This document shows positions 54,157 to 64,000 of a DNA stretch of 64,000 nucleotides, one piece after another. The position numbers and the translations under genes were made by a program. The notes under the pieces are model-generated. The model saw nothing but the letters and a program-made list of their open reading frames with translations, was not told the origin of the DNA and did not search any database. Every line of letters starts with the position of its first letter. The first letter of the stretch is position 1. The DNA comes from Pseudomonadales bacterium (lineage in GTDB: Bacteria; Pseudomonadota; Gammaproteobacteria; Pseudomonadales; UBA5518): assembly GCA_024234165.1 (NCBI GenBank), contig JACKOP010000005.1, positions 1-64,000 on the forward strand, given 5' to 3'.

Positions 54157-56253
54157 TCAGGATTTGTTCCGTGCGATGATTTCTTCGGCGATGTTGTTCG
54201 GTGTCTCGGCGTACTTCTTGAATTCCATCGTGTACGTCGCGCGCCCCTGCGTCGCCGAACGCAGATCGGTCGCGTAGCCGAACATCTCCGACAGCGGCAC
54301 CTCCGCGGTGACGACCCTTCCCGAGGGACCGTCGTCCATGCCCTGGATCAGGCCGCGCCGGCGATTCAGGTCGCCGATCACGTCGCCCATATATTCCTCG
54401 GGCGTCACCACCTCGACCGCCATGATCGGCTCGAGCAGCACCGGGCTTGCCTTCTTCGCCCCTTCCTTCAACGCCATCGAGCCGGCGATCTTGAACGCCA
54501 TTTCACTCGAATCGACCTCGTGGAAGGAACCGTCGAAGATCGTGACCTTCATCGCGAGCAGCGGATAGCCGGCGATCACACCGTTCTGCATCTGCTCGCG
54601 CACGCCCTTGTCGACCGCCGGCACGTATTCCTTCGGTACCGTACCGCCGACGACCTCGTTGTGGAATTCGTACTCGGCATCGGCCGGCAGCGGCTCGAGG
54701 CGCAGCCAGACGTGGCCGTACTGACCACGGCCGCCCGACTGGCGCACGAACTTGCCTTCGACCTCGACACTCTTGCGGATCGTCTCGCGGTAAGCCACCT
54801 GCGGCTTGCCGACGTTGGCCTCGACGTTGAATTCGCGCTTCATGCGATCGACGATGATCTCGAGGTGCAACTCGCCCATGCCGGAGATGATCGTCTGCCC
54901 GGTCTCTTCGTCGGTATGCACGCGAAACGACGGGTCTTCCTGCGCCAGCTTGCCGAGCGCCACACCCATCTTTTCCTGGTCGACCTTGGTCTTCGGTTCC
55001 ACCGCCACCGAAATCACGGGCTCGGGGAACTCCATGCGCTCGAGCAGAACCTTGCGGTCGATCGCGCACAGGGTGTCACCGGTGCCCACGTCCTTCAGAC
55101 CCACCGCCGCGGCGATATCACCGGCGAGCACTTCCTTGATCTCGGTACGCTGGTTCGCGTGCATCTGCACCATGCGGCCAACACGCTCCTTGCGGTCCTT
55201 CACCGTGTTGTACACGGCCGAACCGCCCTCCAGCGTCCCCGAATAGACGCGGAAGAAGGTCAGCGTGCCGACGAAGGGATCGGTCGCGATCTTGAACGCC
55301 AGTGCCGCGAACGGCGCCGTGTCGTCAGCCTCGCAATGGATGACGGTGCCATCCTCGAGTTCGCCCTGGATCGCCTTCACTTCGGTCGGCGCGGGCAGGT
55401 ACTCGATGACCGCATCGAGCATCGCCTGCACGCCCTTGTTCTTGAACGCCGAACCGCCGAGCACCGGGATGATCTCGCTCTTCAGCGTACGCTGGCGCAG
55501 CCCCCACTTGATCTCCTCCTCGGTGAGCGGCTCGCCCTCGAGGTATTTTTCCGTCAGCTCGTCGGAGGCCTCGGAAGCCGCAGCGACGAGGTCGTCACGC
55601 AGTTCGTCACACGTTGCCTGCAGCTCGGCCGGAATCGGCCCGTACTGGAACGTGGTGCCCTGATCCGCCTCGTTCCAGAGAATCGCCTTCATCTTCACCA
55701 GATCGATCGCGCCGGCGAACTTGTCCTCGGCCCCGATCATCATCTGGATCGGCACTGCAGTGGCGCCGAGCCGGTCCTTGACCTGGCGCACCACGCGCAG
55801 GAAGTCGGCGCCGGCACGGTCCATCTTGTTCACGAAGATGAGACGCGGCACCTCGTACTTGTTCGCCTGGCGCCACACCGTCTCGGTCTGCGGCTGCACA
55901 CCCGCACAGCCGCACAGCACCACCACCGCACCGTCGAGCACCCGCAGCGAACGCTCCACCTCGATCGTGAAGTCGACGTGCCCGGGGGTGTCGATGATGT
56001 TCAGACGGTGCTCGTCGAACTGCTGGTCCATGCCCTTCCAGAAGCAGGTGGTCGCCGCCGACTGGATGGTGATCCCACGCTCCTGCTCCTGCGCCATCCA
56101 GTCCATCGTCGCGGCGCCGTCGTGCACCTCGCCGAGCTTGTGGGAAACGCCGGTGTAGAACAGCACGCGCTCGGACGTGGTGGTCTTGCCTGCGTCGATG
56201 TGCGCGACGATGCCGATGTTGCGATAGCGCCTGATGGGAGTCTTGCGAGCCAC
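54157..56253 (-). CDS. fusA: Elongation factor G
   Basis: A 698-residue translocase: GIVAHIDAGKTTTSERVLFY, EVHDGAATMDWMAQEQERGI, DTPGHVDFTIEVERSLRVLD, FVNKMDRAGADF. Domains II-V follow (GVALGKLAQEDPSFRVHTDE; GRGQYGHVWLRLEPL; MSEMFGYATDLRSATQGRAT). Ends ARNKS; 32 bases to tuf. Confidence 0.97.
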   Translation of the reverse strand: MARKTPIRRYRNIGIVAHIDAGKTTTSERVLFYTGVSHKLGEVHDGAATMDWMAQEQERGITIQSAATTCFWKGMDQQFDEHRLNIIDTPGHVDFTIEVERSLRVLDGAVVVLCGCAGVQPQTETVWRQANKYEVPRLIFVNKMDRAGADFLRVVRQVKDRLGATAVPIQMMIGAEDKFAGAIDLVKMKAILWNEADQGTTFQYGPIPAELQATCDELRDDLVAAASEASDELTEKYLEGEPLTEEEIKWGLRQRTLKSEIIPVLGGSAFKNKGVQAMLDAVIEYLPAPTEVKAIQGELEDGTVIHCEADDTAPFAALAFKIATDPFVGTLTFFRVYSGTLEGGSAVYNTVKDRKERVGRMVQMHANQRTEIKEVLAGDIAAAVGLKDVGTGDTLCAIDRKVLLERMEFPEPVISVAVEPKTKVDQEKMGVALGKLAQEDPSFRVHTDEETGQTIISGMGELHLEIIVDRMKREFNVEANVGKPQVAYRETIRKSVEVEGKFVRQSGGRGQYGHVWLRLEPLPADAEYEFHNEVVGGTVPKEYVPAVDKGVREQMQNGVIAGYPLLAMKVTIFDGSFHEVDSSEMAFKIAGSMALKEGAKKASPVLLEPIMAVEVVTPEEYMGDVIGDLNRRRGLIQGMDDGPSGRVVTAEVPLSEMFGYATDLRSATQGRATYTMEFKKYAETPNNIAEEIIARNKS

Positions 56254-56289
56254 GTGTGTTCCTCGATGTCCTGTTGCCGCCGATCGGGG

Positions 56290-56760
56290 TCAGAAGCGGT
56301 AGTGCGAAAAGGCCTTGTTTGCTTCCGCCATGCGATGCGTGTCCTCACGCTTCTTCACTGCGGCGCCACGCCCCTGGCAGGCATCGATCAGCTCGCCCGC
56401 GAGGCGCTGCGGCATCGATTTCTCGCCGCGTGCCCGCGCATAATCCACCAGCCAGCGCATCGCCAGTGCCTGCTGGCGCGATGCACGCACCTCGACCGGC
56501 ACCTGGTAGGTGGCTCCGCCCACGCGGCGGGACTTCACTTCCACCATCGGCGCGACATTCCCCAGCGCCTCCTCGAACACACCGACCGGATCGCGCTTCA
56601 TGCGCTCCTCGATCAGATCGAGCGCTCCATAGACGATACGTTCGGCCAGCGACTTCTTGCCGCTCGTCATCACGTGGTTCATGAATTTCGCGAGCGTGAC
56701 GTTACCGAATTTCGGATCCGGCAGGATTTCCCGCTTGGCGGCGACGCGTCTTCTTGGCAT
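56290..56760 (-). CDS. rpsG: 30S ribosomal protein S7
   Basis: A 156-residue head-assembly protein: MPRRRVAAKREILPDPKFGN, VTLAKFMNHVMTSGKKSLAE, VGGATYQVPVEVRASRQQAL. In E. coli S7 represses the str operon. The gap to rpsL (123 bases) could hold that control site but I see no clear structure. Confidence 0.97.
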   Translation of the reverse strand: MPRRRVAAKREILPDPKFGNVTLAKFMNHVMTSGKKSLAERIVYGALDLIEERMKRDPVGVFEEALGNVAPMVEVKSRRVGGATYQVPVEVRASRQQALAMRWLVDYARARGEKSMPQRLAGELIDACQGRGAAVKKREDTHRMAEANKAFSHYRF

Positions 56761-56883
56761 GTGATACCTCGGTGGTGTTTCAGGTTATCCGGGACGGCCT
56801 GCGGCACTGGTGTCGCCGTGGGCCCGGCCTTACTGGCTGATGAACAAAACGCGGGTGCGGAACACACCGCACCCGCATGCGGA

Positions 56884-57258
56884 TCATGACTTCGGGCGCT
56901 TTGCTCCGTACTTCGAACGACGCTGGCGGCGCTTGGCCACACCGGCGGTGTCCAGGGTGCCGCGCACCGTGTGGTAGCGCACACCCGGCAGGTCCTTCAC
57001 GCGGCCGCCGCGGATCAGCACCACGCTGTGCTCCTGCAGGTTGTGGCCCTCACCGCCGATGTACGACGCCACCTCGAATCCGCTGGTCAGGCGCACACGG
57101 CACACCTTGCGCAACGCCGAGTTCGGCTTCTTCGGCGTCGTCGTGTAGACGCGCGTGCAGACGCCGCGACGCTGGGGACAGCCCTTGAGCGCCGGCACGC
57201 TGCTCTTCTCGACCTTGCGCTGGCGCGGCTTGCGGACCAGCTGATTGATCGTCGTCAT
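56884..57258 (-). CDS. rpsL: 30S ribosomal protein S12
   Basis: A 124-residue decoding-centre protein: MTTINQLVRKPRQRKVEKSS, TTTPKKPNSALRKVCRVRLT, RGGRVKDLPGVRYHTVRGTL. Lys43 and Lys88 are both present, so no common streptomycin-resistance change. First gene of the str operon. Confidence 0.97.
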   Translation of the reverse strand: MTTINQLVRKPRQRKVEKSSVPALKGCPQRRGVCTRVYTTTPKKPNSALRKVCRVRLTSGFEVASYIGGEGHNLQEHSVVLIRGGRVKDLPGVRYHTVRGTLDTAGVAKRRQRRSKYGAKRPKS

Positions 57259-57269
57259 TTATAACTCCG

Positions 57270-57300
57270 GTTAGCGGTCTGCACGCCGCAGCGTGCAGAC
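57270..57300 (-). promoter_or_regulatory. Leader hairpin before rpsL
   Basis: On the minus strand GGTCTGCACGC, loop TGCG, GCGTGCAGACC: an 11-bp perfect stem, ending about 15 bases before the rpsL ATG. It lies in the transcript leader and could affect translation or mRNA stability. Confidence 0.55.
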
Positions 57301-57390
57301 CGGAACATGATCTGTGCCGGCACAGGGCCGCCACGTTTTCCGTTTCGACCACGATCATCGATCGTGGCCACTCGTTTTTGCGGAGGCGGG

Positions 57391-57419
57391 ATTCTAGGGA
57401 TGCCTCCGGGAAGCGTCAA
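57391..57419 (-). promoter_or_regulatory. str operon promoter
   Basis: Minus strand: TTGACG (57419-57414), 17-base spacer, TAGAAT (57396-57391). It lies after rpoC, so rpsL-rpsG-fusA-tuf can be made separately from rpoBC. Confidence 0.85.
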
Positions 57420-57462
57420 TACGACGGGCGGGGAACGACCCCGCCGTCATCGAAAATTACCG

Positions 57463-61707
<4,245 letters not shown>

Positions 61708-61747
61708 GGCCGTTCCTCCGCGTATTGCTATCCGGCTTCGGCGTGAA

Positions 61748-64000
<2,253 letters not shown>

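Overview
The window looks like chromosomal DNA of a GC-rich gammaproteobacterium. The strongest evidence is the right-hand 25 kb: one uninterrupted, canonical minus-strand block running rpoB-rpoC-rpsL-rpsG-fusA-tuf-S10-spc-alpha operon to rplQ, with gammaproteobacterial features (38-aa L36, 101-aa S14, 1414-aa RpoC). I cannot name the genus from sequence alone.

Layout. (1) 1-18.9 kb is an accessory graveyard: a defence or restriction operon (HTH protein, frameshifted SNF2-type helicase, start of a DNA methyltransferase), an AbiEi antitoxin whose toxin is cut short, a decayed IS1634-type transposase, a three-gene DDE/AAA transposition module, an IS66 stub fused to a broken rhuM, an operon of two small unknown genes and a TOTE-type primase cut off before its helicase, an intact IS1182-type element with its 4-bp duplication, a phage structural-gene chimera, a complete hipBA toxin-antitoxin operon with three palindromic operators, and a parE remnant. 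(2) 18.9-38.8 kb is mostly metabolic and housekeeping: a membrane PQQ dehydrogenase, an LLM flavin oxidoreductase, a manganese riboswitch (yybP-ykoY type) driving a GDT1/TMEM165-type Mn exporter, an EF-hand-like protein, a gene run of split transketolase, zinc dehydrogenase and bacterioferritin-like protein, a TonB receptor interrupted by one in-frame TAG, yghU, an MFS pump, a GIY-YIG-like relic, phosphomannomutase, uvrA and galE. (3) 38.8-39.05 kb is a GC-rich 24-bp tandem-repeat zone where the two gene blocks converge. (4) 39.05-64 kb is the transcription/translation supercluster, with clear sigma-70 promoters upstream of rpsJ and rpsL.

How parts work together. The left third holds competing defence and mobile systems, most broken, with hipBA the one that looks intact. 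The middle third contains manganese efflux under RNA control, sugar-phosphate and nucleotide-sugar enzymes (transketolase, PMM/PGM, GalE) and DNA repair. The right third makes ribosomal proteins, elongation factors, the Sec channel and RNA polymerase from a few coupled transcripts. Frameshifts and stops cluster in the accessory part, while the ribosomal genes are all intact; this favours genuine decay over poor sequence quality, though homopolymer errors cannot be ruled out for single cases. The best candidates for something new are the rhuM/two small genes/TOTE primase operon, the HTH-SNF2-methyltransferase operon, and the three-gene transposition module.
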